Source: Pseudomonadota bacterium (GTDB taxonomy: Bacteria > Pseudomonadota > Gammaproteobacteria > Burkholderiales > Burkholderiaceae_C). Taken from it: a stretch of DNA of 16,260 nucleotides. Position numbers and translations under genes: made by a program. A model generated the notes under the pieces. The model saw nothing but the letters and a program-made list of their open reading frames with translations. It had not been told where the DNA came from and did no database searches. The stretch is from assembly GCA_023390985.1 (NCBI GenBank), contig JAEWBU010000162.1, forward strand, positions 1-16,260. The letters run 5' to 3'. This document shows positions 1 through 7,187 of this stretch, in pieces (position 1 is the stretch's first letter; each line of letters opens with the position of its first letter).

Positions 1-2
1 CC

Positions 3-1322
3 CGTCCCGTCGGCAAGGCGCCGCCCGCCGAAGGCCGCCCCCGGCTCCAGGTCGACCTGCTGGACATCGCCATCGACCAGGCGCCGGTGCTCAAGTCGTC
101 GGCCCAGCTGGCCCCGCCGCCGCCCAACGCCATGACCCGCGCCGAAGCCGTGGCCGCCTGGCAGGAGATCAACTCCCCGCCGGAGAAGCAGCTGGCCGCC
201 GCGCGCGAGCAGTCGCAGGCCGTCCAGGCCGAGATCCAGGCACTGCGCGAACAGACCCGCCGCCAGTCGGACCAGCTGCAGAAGCTGGTGGACCAGCGCA
301 ACCTGGCGCGCGACATCATCGCCGGCATCGCCGGCGCCATCGCCGTCGGACTGGCGCTGCTGCTGTGGCGCCGTTCGCGCGAGACCGCGGCGCAGCGCGC
401 CTGGTACCAGCGCGCGCCGGCGGCGCCGGCTCCCTCCCATGGGGACAGCAGCTTCGTGGACAGCAGCTTCCCCGACCACGCGCCGGAGCCGCCACGCATC
501 GCACCCGAGCCCGACAGCGGCTGGTCGGGGCAGGCGAACGTGGGCACGGGTGGCGTGCGCACGGCGGAGAGCGGCTACAGCCGCAGCCGCATGCTGCCCA
601 GCGCCGAGGAGCTGCTGGACGTGCAGGAGAAGGCCAACTTCTTCCTCGCGATCGGCCAGCCGGAGAAGGCCATCGAGCTGCTCGAGACCCGGCTGCTGGA
701 ACACCTGGGCGGCAGCCCCTTCCTCTGGCTGGACCTGCTGGACCTGTGCCGCAAGCTGCAGCGCGCCGAGGACTACGAACGCGTGCGCGAGGAGTTCCAG
801 AAGCACTTCGCCGCTCGCCTGCCACGGTTCGAGGAAGCGCACACGCAGAACGGCGGCCTGGAGCAGTATCCCAAGGCGCTGTCGCGCATCGAGCTGCTGT
901 GGCCGTCGACGCGCGTGATGCAGGAGATCGAGAAGTCGCTGTTCGAGGAGCGCGCGCCCGGCGCCATCATGTTCGACCTGGAAGCGTCGCGCGAACTGCT
1001 GCTGCTCTACAGCATCGCGCTGGACGTCACCTCGGAGGAAGACGGCCGGCCCTACACGCCCACGATGGTGACGGGCCTGGAGGACAAGGAGCCCCCGCAG
1101 TTCGAGAACTCGCACATCAACACCCAGCCGATGCCGCTGATGGAGCTGGATGCGCAGGAGTCGATGCCGAGCGCCATGATCAACCTGGGCCTGGACCTGG
1201 ACTTCAACGCGCTGGAAAAGGCGCCGCTGCTGCCGGAGCTGGACCTGAACTTCGCGGGGGGTGTCGACCTGGACCTCGACCTGGCGGCGCCCGCGGCGGC
1301 CCGGGAGAAGTCGGCATCGTGA
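3..1322 (+). CDS. FimV/HubP-like inner-membrane protein with coiled coil and TPR-like region (5' partial)
   Basis: The reading frame is open from the first bases of the window, so the true start lies upstream; a GTG at 87 is probably only an internal codon. In order, the visible part holds a proline-rich stretch, a charged Gln/Arg/Glu-rich coiled coil (about 183-305), one membrane segment (about 312-368, rich in I/A/G/V/L and followed by WRRSRE), a long low-complexity linker, and a helical TPR-like segment (about 610-805, with NFFLAIGQPEKAIELLE). An acidic, Leu/Asp-repetitive tail (DLDFNALEKAPLLPELDLNF) ends the protein. Periplasmic coiled coil, single membrane helix and cytoplasmic TPR part match the architecture of the FimV/HubP family, which organises cell poles and supports type IV pilus function. 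The LysM domain usual for FimV would be upstream of the window and cannot be checked. It could instead be a different TPR-bearing membrane protein. The stop overlaps the next gene's start (GTGA). Confidence 0.6.
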   Translation, partial: RPVGKAPPAEGRPRLQVDLLDIAIDQAPVLKSSAQLAPPPPNAMTRAEAVAAWQEINSPPEKQLAAAREQSQAVQAEIQALREQTRRQSDQLQKLVDQRNLARDIIAGIAGAIAVGLALLLWRRSRETAAQRAWYQRAPAAPAPSHGDSSFVDSSFPDHAPEPPRIAPEPDSGWSGQANVGTGGVRTAESGYSRSRMLPSAEELLDVQEKANFFLAIGQPEKAIELLETRLLEHLGGSPFLWLDLLDLCRKLQRAEDYERVREEFQKHFAARLPRFEEAHTQNGGLEQYPKALSRIELLWPSTRVMQEIEKSLFEERAPGAIMFDLEASRELLLLYSIALDVTSEEDGRPYTPTMVTGLEDKEPPQFENSHINTQPMPLMELDAQESMPSAMINLGLDLDFNALEKAPLLPELDLNFAGGVDLDLDLAAPAAAREKSAS

Positions 1323-1705
1323 ATCCCCGCCCCGCCCTGTTCCGCTCCGCGGCCTTCGCGCTGGCGGCCCTGGCGACCTCGGCCCACGCCACCGAGTGGG
1401 TGAGCTACGGCCAGAGCGAAAACGGCGCGTACTACTTCGACAAGGCCGGCATTCGCGTGGAGGGCGACCACAAGCGCGTGTGGCGGCTGTTCGCCCTGCG
1501 CGAGCCGCAGGCCGGCGTGCAGTCGGGCAAGGCGCTGATCGAGTTCCAGTGCAAGGCCGGCACCTTCCGCTACCTGCGCACCATGTACTACTCCGGGCCC
1601 ATGGGCCAGGGCAAGTACGTGGGCGGCGCCAAGGAACAGTCGGTCGAGCCGATAGCGCCGGGGACCATGATCGGGGAGCTGGCGCAGAAGGTCTGCGCGC
1701 CATGA
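1319..1705 (+). CDS. Small secreted surface-adhesin E-like protein
   Basis: This 128-residue protein starts at a GTG that overlaps the TGA of the upstream gene (GTGA), which implies translational coupling. The first roughly 24 residues form a clear Sec signal peptide: NPRPALFR, a hydrophobic Ala/Leu core, then cleavage after SAHA. The mature part (TEWVSYGQSENGAYYFDK..., RVWRLFAL, EFQCKAGTFRYLRTMYYSGPMGQG, ending APGTMIGELAQKVCAP) resembles the surface-adhesin E-like family, a small beta-rich secreted domain common in Betaproteobacteria. Two cysteines in the mature part (in EFQCKAG and near the C-terminus) could form a disulphide. The family name comes from the Haemophilus adhesin; most proteobacterial members have no known role and adhesion should not be assumed. 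The location is periplasmic or exported. Confidence 0.72.
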   Translation: MNPRPALFRSAAFALAALATSAHATEWVSYGQSENGAYYFDKAGIRVEGDHKRVWRLFALREPQAGVQSGKALIEFQCKAGTFRYLRTMYYSGPMGQGKYVGGAKEQSVEPIAPGTMIGELAQKVCAP

Positions 1706-1709
1706 GAAA

Positions 1710-1727
1710 GGGCCGCGATCGCGGCCC
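1710..1727. terminator. Perfect 18-base palindrome, probable bidirectional terminator between convergent genes
   Basis: GGGCCGCGATCGCGGCCC is identical to its reverse complement. It lies 5 bases after the stop of the adhesin E-like gene and 13 bases before the end of the convergent cysteine-rich gene. On the minus strand it is followed by TTTCTC, on the plus strand by CTGTCCGTTTC, so the U-tract is weak on both sides. Its GGCCGCG core matches the stronger terminator at 2354-2385. Confidence 0.6.
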
Positions 1728-1739
1728 CTGTCCGTTTCA

Positions 1740-2255
1740 TCAGTTCGGCTGGGGCTCCGGCGGCGGCTGGTAGTCGCAGTCCCTTCCGTTGTAGCCGCAC
1801 TTCCAGTCCGTTCGATTGCATGAACTGCTGCCGGGGTTGTAGACCATCCAGGCGCAGCTGCACTGGCTCCTGCTCTCGAGCGGCATGGTGTAGGTCGCGT
1901 TCCAGACATACCCACTGCTGCTGATCGAGCTGACGCTGCATTCGCCGTACTGTGCGTACGGTCCGTTGCGGACGGTCCAGTTGACCCCGGTGCAGGTCAG
2001 GCATCGACCGGTGTAGGAGCCGGGGATGCATCCCTTGATCGGGTGGTAGCGGAGCGGCTCGCCATACTTGTCAGTGCCGCACAGTGGTGCGTTGGGAGGA
2101 TAGTCGGGATGCAGCGGCGGAATCATGCACGCCTCATGCAGCTCCGCATTGCCCTCGTACGGGGCGATGCATGGGATACGGTCTGTGGGTCCGGCGTGCG
2201 CCGCGTGTGCCAGCGCCATCAGCGCGGCGAACAGGAAAAGTCGAACAGGGTTCAT
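1740..2255 (-). CDS. Secreted cysteine-rich protein of unknown function
   Basis: I do not recognise this 171-residue protein. The ATG at 2255 is preceded by AAGGAA at 2261-2266 with 5 bases spacing, which fixes the start. Residues 1 to about 22 (MNPVRLFLFAALMALAHAAHA) form a Sec signal peptide. The mature part has 12 cysteines, an even number, including a CLTC and a CSC motif, and is rich in Tyr, Trp, Asn, Ser and Gly. It ends in a proline-rich tail (QPPPEPQPN). This composition suggests a disulphide-stabilised periplasmic or extracellular domain. There is no lipobox and no other membrane segment. It stands alone: it converges on the adhesin E-like gene and is separated from the ABC operon by a strong terminator. 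Base composition looks less G+C-rich than the neighbours (many ATG/TGT/TAC/AAC codons), which may mean transfer or relaxed selection. Confidence 0.72.
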   Translation of the reverse strand: MNPVRLFLFAALMALAHAAHAGPTDRIPCIAPYEGNAELHEACMIPPLHPDYPPNAPLCGTDKYGEPLRYHPIKGCIPGSYTGRCLTCTGVNWTVRNGPYAQYGECSVSSISSSGYVWNATYTMPLESRSQCSCAWMVYNPGSSSCNRTDWKCGYNGRDCDYQPPPEPQPN

Positions 2256-2260
2256 CGGGC

Positions 2261-2266
2261 TTCCTT
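2261..2266 (-). promoter_or_regulatory. Ribosome binding site of the cysteine-rich protein gene
   Basis: AAGGAA on the minus strand lies 5 bases before the ATG at 2255. It decides the start over longer in-frame readings, which would lack the signal peptide at the N-terminus. Confidence 0.6.
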
Positions 2267-2353
2267 TCTGAAGGCCCGACGCTAGGTCTTCGCGGCGAAC
2301 GAACCAAATACTCGAGTCGGCCGACCTCGCGGCCTTGCTGAACGAGAGCCCCA

Positions 2354-2385
2354 AAGAAAAAGGCCGCGTTCGCGGCCTTTTTCTT
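2354..2385. terminator. Strong bidirectional rho-independent terminator after the ABC operon
   Basis: Two perfect 15-base arms (AAGAAAAAGGCCGCG at 2354-2368 and its complement at 2371-2385) surround a 2-base centre; in RNA the loop would be at least 4 bases. The A-tract and T-tract flank the GC stem, so either strand gives a stem followed by U residues. It sits 16 bases past the end of the BMP lipoprotein gene and would end the minus-strand operon, insulating the cysteine-rich gene downstream. Confidence 0.88.
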
Positions 2386-2401
2386 GTTGGCTTCAGCGCG
2401 T

Positions 2402-3580
2402 TTACTTCTTGTCGCCGCCCGGCACCTTGCCTTCCACGCCCTGCACGTAGAAGTTGATGCCGACCAGGAACTTGTCGTCCGCGACGGCGTCCTTGGCCAC
2501 CACTTCCTTGCCGGCGTTGTCCTTGATCGGGCCCTTCCAGATCTGGAAGCTGCCGTCCTTCAGGCCGGCCTTGACCTCTTCGAGGCGCTTCTTCGCGTCT
2601 TCCGGCACGTCGGCGGCCACGGACACCATGTCGATGGCGCCTTCCTTCACGCCCCACCACGACTGCTGGTTGCCCTGCCACTTGCCTTCCAGCGCGTCAC
2701 GCGTGGCCTTGATGTAGTACGGGCCCCAGTTGATGACGGCCGAGCCCAGGTGGGCCTTGGGGCCGTAGTTGGTCATGTCGCTGTCCCAGCCGAAGGCGCG
2801 CTTGCCCATCTTCTCGGCGGTCTGCAACACGGCCGACGAGTCGGTGTTCTGCATCAGCACGTCGGCGCCGCCGTTGATCAGCGACGTGGCGGCCTCGGTC
2901 TCCTTCGGCGGATCGAACCACTTGCCGACCCAGACCACCTTGGTCTTGATCTTCGGGTTCACCGATTGCGCGCCCAGGGTGAAGCTGTTGATGTTGCGGA
3001 CCACTTCCGGGATCGGCACCGAGCCCACCACGCCCAGCGTGTTGGTCTTGGTCATCTTGCCGGCGATGACACCCGCCATGTACGCGCCTTCGTAGGTGCG
3101 GCTGTCGTAGGTGCGCAGGTTGTCGGCGGTCTTGTAGCCGGTGGCGTGCTCGAACTTCACGTCCTTGTGGTCAGCGGCCACCTTCCCCATCGGCTCCATG
3201 TAGCCGAAGGTGGTGCCGAACACCAGCTTGGCGCCGGAGCTGGCCATGTCGCGGATGACGCGCTCGGCGTCGGCGGACTCGGGCACGTTCTCCACGAAGC
3301 TGGTCTGGACCTTGTCGCCGAACTCCTTCTCGACCGCCTTGCGGCCGTTGTCGTGCGCGAAGGTCCAGCCGCCGTCGCCCACCGGGCCGATGTAGGCGAA
3401 CGCGATCTTCAGCGGCTCCGCCTTGACCGGCGCGGGGGCGGAAGCGGCGGGCGCGGCCGCCGTCGGGGCGGCAGCGGGCGCGGCCGGCTCTTCCTTCTTG
3501 CCGCAGCCCACCAGGGCCGTGGCGGCCAGCGCCGTCAGCGCGGCGGCCTGCAGCAGGGAGCGTTTTCTGAGATCGGTCAT
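2402..3580 (-). CDS. BMP-family substrate-binding lipoprotein of an ABC importer (probable purine nucleoside/base binding)
   Basis: This 392-residue protein is the extracytoplasmic binding component of the importer encoded just upstream. The start at 3580 has AGAGGA 4 bases before it; a longer in-frame reading to 3649 lacks a signal. The N-terminus (MTDLRKRSLLQ, Ala/Leu core, LVGC) is a lipoprotein signal with the lipid-carrying Cys at residue 26. An Ala/Pro linker of about 35 residues follows, then the BMP domain, beginning LKIAFAYIGPVGDGGWTFAHDNGRKAVE and containing GAKLVFGTTFGYMEP, YKTADNLRTYDSRTYEGAYMAGVIAG and GADVLMQNTDSSAVLQTAEKMG. The BMP family (PnrA, Med, BmpA) binds nucleosides such as inosine and guanosine, and related Burkholderiales loci are linked to purine breakdown. 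It is the last gene of the operon, 40 bases after the second permease, the only real gap in the set. The exact ligand is inferred from xdhAB nearby. Confidence 0.9.
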   Translation of the reverse strand: MTDLRKRSLLQAAALTALAATALVGCGKKEEPAAPAAAPTAAAPAASAPAPVKAEPLKIAFAYIGPVGDGGWTFAHDNGRKAVEKEFGDKVQTSFVENVPESADAERVIRDMASSGAKLVFGTTFGYMEPMGKVAADHKDVKFEHATGYKTADNLRTYDSRTYEGAYMAGVIAGKMTKTNTLGVVGSVPIPEVVRNINSFTLGAQSVNPKIKTKVVWVGKWFDPPKETEAATSLINGGADVLMQNTDSSAVLQTAEKMGKRAFGWDSDMTNYGPKAHLGSAVINWGPYYIKATRDALEGKWQGNQQSWWGVKEGAIDMVSVAADVPEDAKKRLEEVKAGLKDGSFQIWKGPIKDNAGKEVVAKDAVADDKFLVGINFYVQGVEGKVPGGDKK

Positions 3581-3620
3581 GAAGTCCTCTGAGTGTTGAT
3601 GGGCTGGATGAAACCGCAAA

Positions 3621-4541
3621 TTATGTGCCGGGATGGAAGGGTTTCCCAAGCGAAGCCGGCATGTTGACGCGGATCCAGGCCGGGTTGCGCGAGATGAGGG
3701 CCAGCACCACGATGGTCGCCAGGTAGGGCAGCATGGTGAGGAACTGGCTGGCCACTTCGACCCCGCTGCCCTGCAGGTGGAACTGCAGCATGGTGACGCC
3801 GCCGAACAGGTACGCGCCCAGCAGCACGCGCGCCGGCCGCCAGGTGGCGAACGTGGTCAGGGCCAGGGCGATCCAGCCGCGGCCGGCGACCATGCCTTCC
3901 ACCCACAGCGGCGTGTAGATCACCGCCAGGTACGCACCGGCCAGGCCGCACAGCGCGCCACCGGCCACCACCGCGGCCAGGCGGATGCGCCGCACCGGGT
4001 AGCCAAGCGAGTGCGCCGACTCGGGCGACTCGCCCACCGAGCGCAGCACCAGGCCCGCGCGCGAGCGGTAGAGGAACCAGATCAGGAAGATCACCAGCGC
4101 GATGGCCACGTAGACCATCGGGTGCTGGCGGAACAGCGCGGGCCCCACCAGCGGGATGTCGCCCAGCACGGGGATCGAGAAGCGCGGCCGCTCCGGCAGC
4201 TTCTCCTGGACGTACTTGATGCCCGCGAACGCGGAGAAGCCCGCGCCGAACAGGCTGAGCGCCAGGCCGGTGGCGTACTGGTTGGTGTTGAGCCAGATCA
4301 CCAGCAGGCCGAACAGCGCGGCGAGCAAGGCGCCGGCGCCCATGCCGGCCGCGAAGCCCAGCAGGTCGACACCGGTGTGCACCACCGTCACGAAGCCGGC
4401 GAGCGCGGCGCAGAGCATGATGCCCTCCGCGCCCAGGTTGACCACCCCGGCCTTCTCGTTGACCAGCAGGCCGAGCGCCGCCAGCGCGAGCACGGTGCCG
4501 GCGTTGAGGGTGGCGGCGAAGAGCAGTGCGTAGCTTTCCAT
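3621..4541 (-). CDS. ABC transporter inner-membrane permease (second permease of BMP-type importer)
   Basis: This 306-residue hydrophobic protein belongs to the branched-chain/ribose-type permease family (BPD_transp_2), in the form paired with BMP binding proteins (YufQ/NupQ type). The sequence gives about eight to nine membrane segments, the family element NEKAGVVNLGAEGIMLCAAL near residues 24-45, and the conserved stretch RSRAGLVLRSVGESPESAHSLGYPVRRIR, which is the cytoplasmic loop expected to contact the ATPase. The ATG overlaps the TGA of the preceding permease by four bases (ATGA), so the two are translationally coupled and likely made in equal amounts as a heterodimeric channel. An AGGGGA lies 9 bases upstream. 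A longer in-frame extension toward 4643 is rejected because it is the antisense-like shadow of the other permease's C-terminus. Confidence 0.92.
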   Translation of the reverse strand: MESYALLFAATLNAGTVLALAALGLLVNEKAGVVNLGAEGIMLCAALAGFVTVVHTGVDLLGFAAGMGAGALLAALFGLLVIWLNTNQYATGLALSLFGAGFSAFAGIKYVQEKLPERPRFSIPVLGDIPLVGPALFRQHPMVYVAIALVIFLIWFLYRSRAGLVLRSVGESPESAHSLGYPVRRIRLAAVVAGGALCGLAGAYLAVIYTPLWVEGMVAGRGWIALALTTFATWRPARVLLGAYLFGGVTMLQFHLQGSGVEVASQFLTMLPYLATIVVLALISRNPAWIRVNMPASLGKPFHPGT

Positions 4542-5656
4542 CACGCCGTCCCCTGCTTGGCCGGCACGGTGCCGGAACCCGCGGCGGCCGCCGCCGGTTG
4601 CTTCGGCGCCCACCGCACCCGGTACGCGATCAGCGTGTCGCACGCCAGCAGCGTGAACAGCAGCAGCCCCTGGAACACGCCGGTCAGCGACTTGGGCAGC
4701 CCCAGGCGCGACTGCGCCAGTTCACCGCCGATGTAGAACATGCTCATGAGGACCGCCGAGAACACCATCCCGACCGGATGCAGCCGGCCCACGAACGCCA
4801 CGATGATGGCCGCGAAGCCGTAGCCGGCCGGCACGTAGGGCGTCAGCTGCCCGATGGGCCCCGCGACTTCCAGCGCGCCGGCCAGACCGGCGCAGCCGCC
4901 GCTGACCAGCAGCGCCAGCCACAGCGCGCGCCGCGAGGAGAAGCCCGCGTACCGGGCCGCCGCCGGCGCCAGTCCGCCCACCTGCTGGGCGAAGCCGGCG
5001 CGGGTGCGGAACAGGAAGACCCACAGCACCGCCACGCCCGCCAGCGCGATCAGCAATCCGATGCTCACCCGCGAGCCCTGCATCAGCCGCGGGATCTGCG
5101 TCACCGATTCGAAGGTGCGGGTCTGCGGGAAGTTGTAGCCGCCCGGGTCCTTCCACGGCCCGAACACCAGGTAGAACAGCAGCTGCTCGGCCACGTACAC
5201 CAGCATCAGGCTGACCAGGATCTCGTTGGCGTTGAAGCGGTCGCGCAGCAGCGCGGTGAGCGAAGCCCACAACATGCCACCCGCGATGCCGGCCAGCAGG
5301 ATGACCAGGACGATCCACCGCCCGGTCGTCTTGTCGGCCATCAGCGCGACGCCGCCGGCCAGGATCGCGCCAAGGACGAACTGGCCTTCGGCGCCGATGT
5401 TCCACACGTTGGAGCGGAAGCACACCGCCAGCCCCAGCGCGATCAGCAGCAGCGGCGTGGCCTTGACGGTCAGCTCGCCCAGCGCGTAGGCCGACTTGAT
5501 CGGCTCCCAGAAGAACACCTGCAGCCCGCGCACCGGGTCCTTGCCCAGCGCCATGAACAGCAGCACGCCGATGACGACGGTGAGCGCCAGCGCCAGCACC
5601 GGCGAGCCGACGCTCCACAGCCGCGAGGCCTCGGGCCTTGCTTCCAGCCTAAGCAT
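4541..5656 (-). CDS. ABC transporter inner-membrane permease (first permease of BMP-type importer)
   Basis: This 371-residue permease is the larger partner of the pair (YufP/NupP type, BPD_transp_2 family). It has a short cytoplasmic N-terminus, a first membrane segment (about residues 17-37), and family motifs including TPLLLIALGLAVCFRSNVWNIGAEGQF, RFNANEILVSLMLVYVAEQLL and the coupling-loop region TRAGFAQQVGGLAPAAARYAGFSSRR. The C-terminal about 25 residues are an Ala/Pro/Gly-rich tail without family meaning. The start at 5656 is set by GGGAGG at 5663-5668 with 6 bases spacing and overlaps the ATPase gene end by 8 bases. Role: with the next permease it forms the membrane path for the substrate delivered by the BMP lipoprotein. 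Confidence 0.92.
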   Translation of the reverse strand: MLRLEARPEASRLWSVGSPVLALALTVVIGVLLFMALGKDPVRGLQVFFWEPIKSAYALGELTVKATPLLLIALGLAVCFRSNVWNIGAEGQFVLGAILAGGVALMADKTTGRWIVLVILLAGIAGGMLWASLTALLRDRFNANEILVSLMLVYVAEQLLFYLVFGPWKDPGGYNFPQTRTFESVTQIPRLMQGSRVSIGLLIALAGVAVLWVFLFRTRAGFAQQVGGLAPAAARYAGFSSRRALWLALLVSGGCAGLAGALEVAGPIGQLTPYVPAGYGFAAIIVAFVGRLHPVGMVFSAVLMSMFYIGGELAQSRLGLPKSLTGVFQGLLLFTLLACDTLIAYRVRWAPKQPAAAAAGSGTVPAKQGTA

Positions 5657-7187
5657 CGGCGGCCTCCCGCGCGGCGACCTCGGCGGGCGCGTCCCACAGG
5701 CCGCTCATCCAGGCGCCGATCTTCTCCACCGTCGCCTCGCCGCGCGCGAGCGACGGCGACAGGCGGCCCTTGGCGATCACGTGCAGGCGGTCGCTCACTT
5801 CGAACAGCTCCTCCAGTTCCTCGCTGACCACCAGCACGGCGCAGCCGGCTTCGGACAGCGCCAGGATCTCGCCGCGGATCTGGGCGGCGGCGCCCACGTC
5901 CACGCCCCAGGTCGGCTGCGAGATCACCAGCAGTTTCGGTTTCGCGTCGATCTCCCGGCCGACGATGAATTTCTGCAGGTTGCCGCCCGACAGCGAACGC
6001 GCCGCCGCGTCGGGCCCGCCCGCCTTCACATTGAAGCGGCGGATCACGTCCCGGGCCTGCGCGCGCAATCCCTTGACGTCGATCCAGCCGCTGCGGCCCA
6101 CCGCGTCGGTGCGCGTGAGCATCAGGTTGTGCGCCAGCCCGAGCGAGGGCACGGCACCGCGGCCGAGCCTTTCCTCGGGAACGAAATGCAGGCCCAGACG
6201 GCGCCTTTGCGCCGGGCCCAGACGACCGGCCGGCTGGCCGGCGACGCGCACGGCGGCCGGCGCGGCCCGCGTGTCTTCGCCCGACAGCGCGTACAGCAGC
6301 TCGCGCTGGCCGTTGCCCGACACGCCCGCGATGCCCACCACCTCGCCGGCGCGCACCTGCAGCGCGATGTCCTGCAGGTCCACGCCGAAGGGCGAGTCGC
6401 GCTCCAGCGTGAGGCGGTCGACCTCCAGCACCGCGGCGCCCGGCGTGTGGGCGCGGTGCTCCAGCCGCGGCGGCTCGGCGCCGATCATCATGCGGCTGAG
6501 CGAGGCGTTGCTCTCCTGGCGCGGATCGCATTCACCGGTGACGCGGCCGCCGCGCAGCACGGTGCAGGCGTCGCACAGCTCGCGGATCTCGTGCAGCTTG
6601 TGGCTGATGTACAGGATGCTGCAGCCCTGGGCCGCCAGCTGGCGCAGCACGATGAACAGCTTCTCGACCGCCTGCGGCGTCAGCACCGAGGTCGGTTCGT
6701 CCAGGATCAGCAGCTGCGGATCGGTCAGCAGCGCGCGGATGATCTCCACCCGCTGCATCTCGCCCACCGACAGCGTGTGCACCGGCCGGGAGGGATCGAC
6801 GTGCAGTCCGTACTCGGCGGCCTTGCCCTCGATGCGGCGGGCCACCTCGGCCAGCGCCAGGCCGCGTCCCAGTCCGAGCCACACGTTCTCGGCGACGGTC
6901 AGCGTGTCGAACAGGCTGAAGTGCTGGAACACCATGCTGATGCCCAGCGCGCGCGCCTCGTGCGGATTTCGCACCTGCACCGGCTGGCCGTTCCACAGCA
7001 CCTGGCCGGCGTCGGGCTTGACCGAGCCGTAGATGATCTTCATCAGCGTGGACTTGCCGGCGCCGTTCTCGCCCAGCACGGCATGGGTCTGGCCCGGCAG
7101 CACCTCCAGCGAGATGCCGTCGTTGGCCACCACGGCCGGGTAGCGCTTGGTGATGCCTTGCAGGCGCAGGCGGGGCGGCGTGCTCAT
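5649..7187 (-). CDS. ABC transporter ATPase with two nucleotide-binding domains (BMP-type importer)
   Basis: This 512-residue protein powers the importer. The first domain is complete: Walker A GENGAGKST with the Lys at residue 45, Q-loop VFQHFSLFDTLTV, signature LSVGEMQ (about 139), Walker B with LLILDEPTS (about 160-167) and switch His in YISHKLHEI. The second domain is of the degenerate RbsA/NupA type: the Walker A region reads GVSGNGQREL (about 287) without the usual Lys, the signature LSGGNLQKFIVGREI is intact (about 399), and the Walker B end reads VISQPTWGVDVGAA, with Gln where the first domain has DEP. This asymmetry is normal for the family, not damage. The ATG at 7187 overlaps the LysR stop (ATGA), tying regulator and ATPase translation. 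The much longer upstream open frame to 7592 lies across the LysR gene and is not coding. Confidence 0.95.
   Translation of the reverse strand: MSTPPRLRLQGITKRYPAVVANDGISLEVLPGQTHAVLGENGAGKSTLMKIIYGSVKPDAGQVLWNGQPVQVRNPHEARALGISMVFQHFSLFDTLTVAENVWLGLGRGLALAEVARRIEGKAAEYGLHVDPSRPVHTLSVGEMQRVEIIRALLTDPQLLILDEPTSVLTPQAVEKLFIVLRQLAAQGCSILYISHKLHEIRELCDACTVLRGGRVTGECDPRQESNASLSRMMIGAEPPRLEHRAHTPGAAVLEVDRLTLERDSPFGVDLQDIALQVRAGEVVGIAGVSGNGQRELLYALSGEDTRAAPAAVRVAGQPAGRLGPAQRRRLGLHFVPEERLGRGAVPSLGLAHNLMLTRTDAVGRSGWIDVKGLRAQARDVIRRFNVKAGGPDAAARSLSGGNLQKFIVGREIDAKPKLLVISQPTWGVDVGAAAQIRGEILALSEAGCAVLVVSEELEELFEVSDRLHVIAKGRLSPSLARGEATVEKIGAWMSGLWDAPAEVAAREAADA
5663..5668 (-). promoter_or_regulatory. Ribosome binding site of the first permease gene, inside the ATPase gene end
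   Basis: GGGAGG on the minus strand lies 6 bases before the ATG at 5656, within the last codons of the ATPase gene. It supports re-initiation at this start and the 8-base overlap. Confidence 0.65.

Noticed and set aside
365..1318. Plus-strand frame upstream of and in frame with the adhesin E-like gene
   Set aside because: Out of frame with the FimV-like gene and Arg/Ala/Gly-rich; the signal peptide shows the real start at GTG 1319.
3581..3649. N-terminal extension of the BMP protein to 3649
   Set aside because: The extra 23 residues hide the lipoprotein signal, overlap the permease gene end and have no ribosome site, while AGAGGA stands before 3580.
4526..5827. A 433-residue plus-strand open frame opposite the permease and ATPase genes
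   Set aside because: Gln/Arg/His/Ala-rich low-complexity translation, the usual antisense shadow of membrane-protein genes in G+C-rich DNA.
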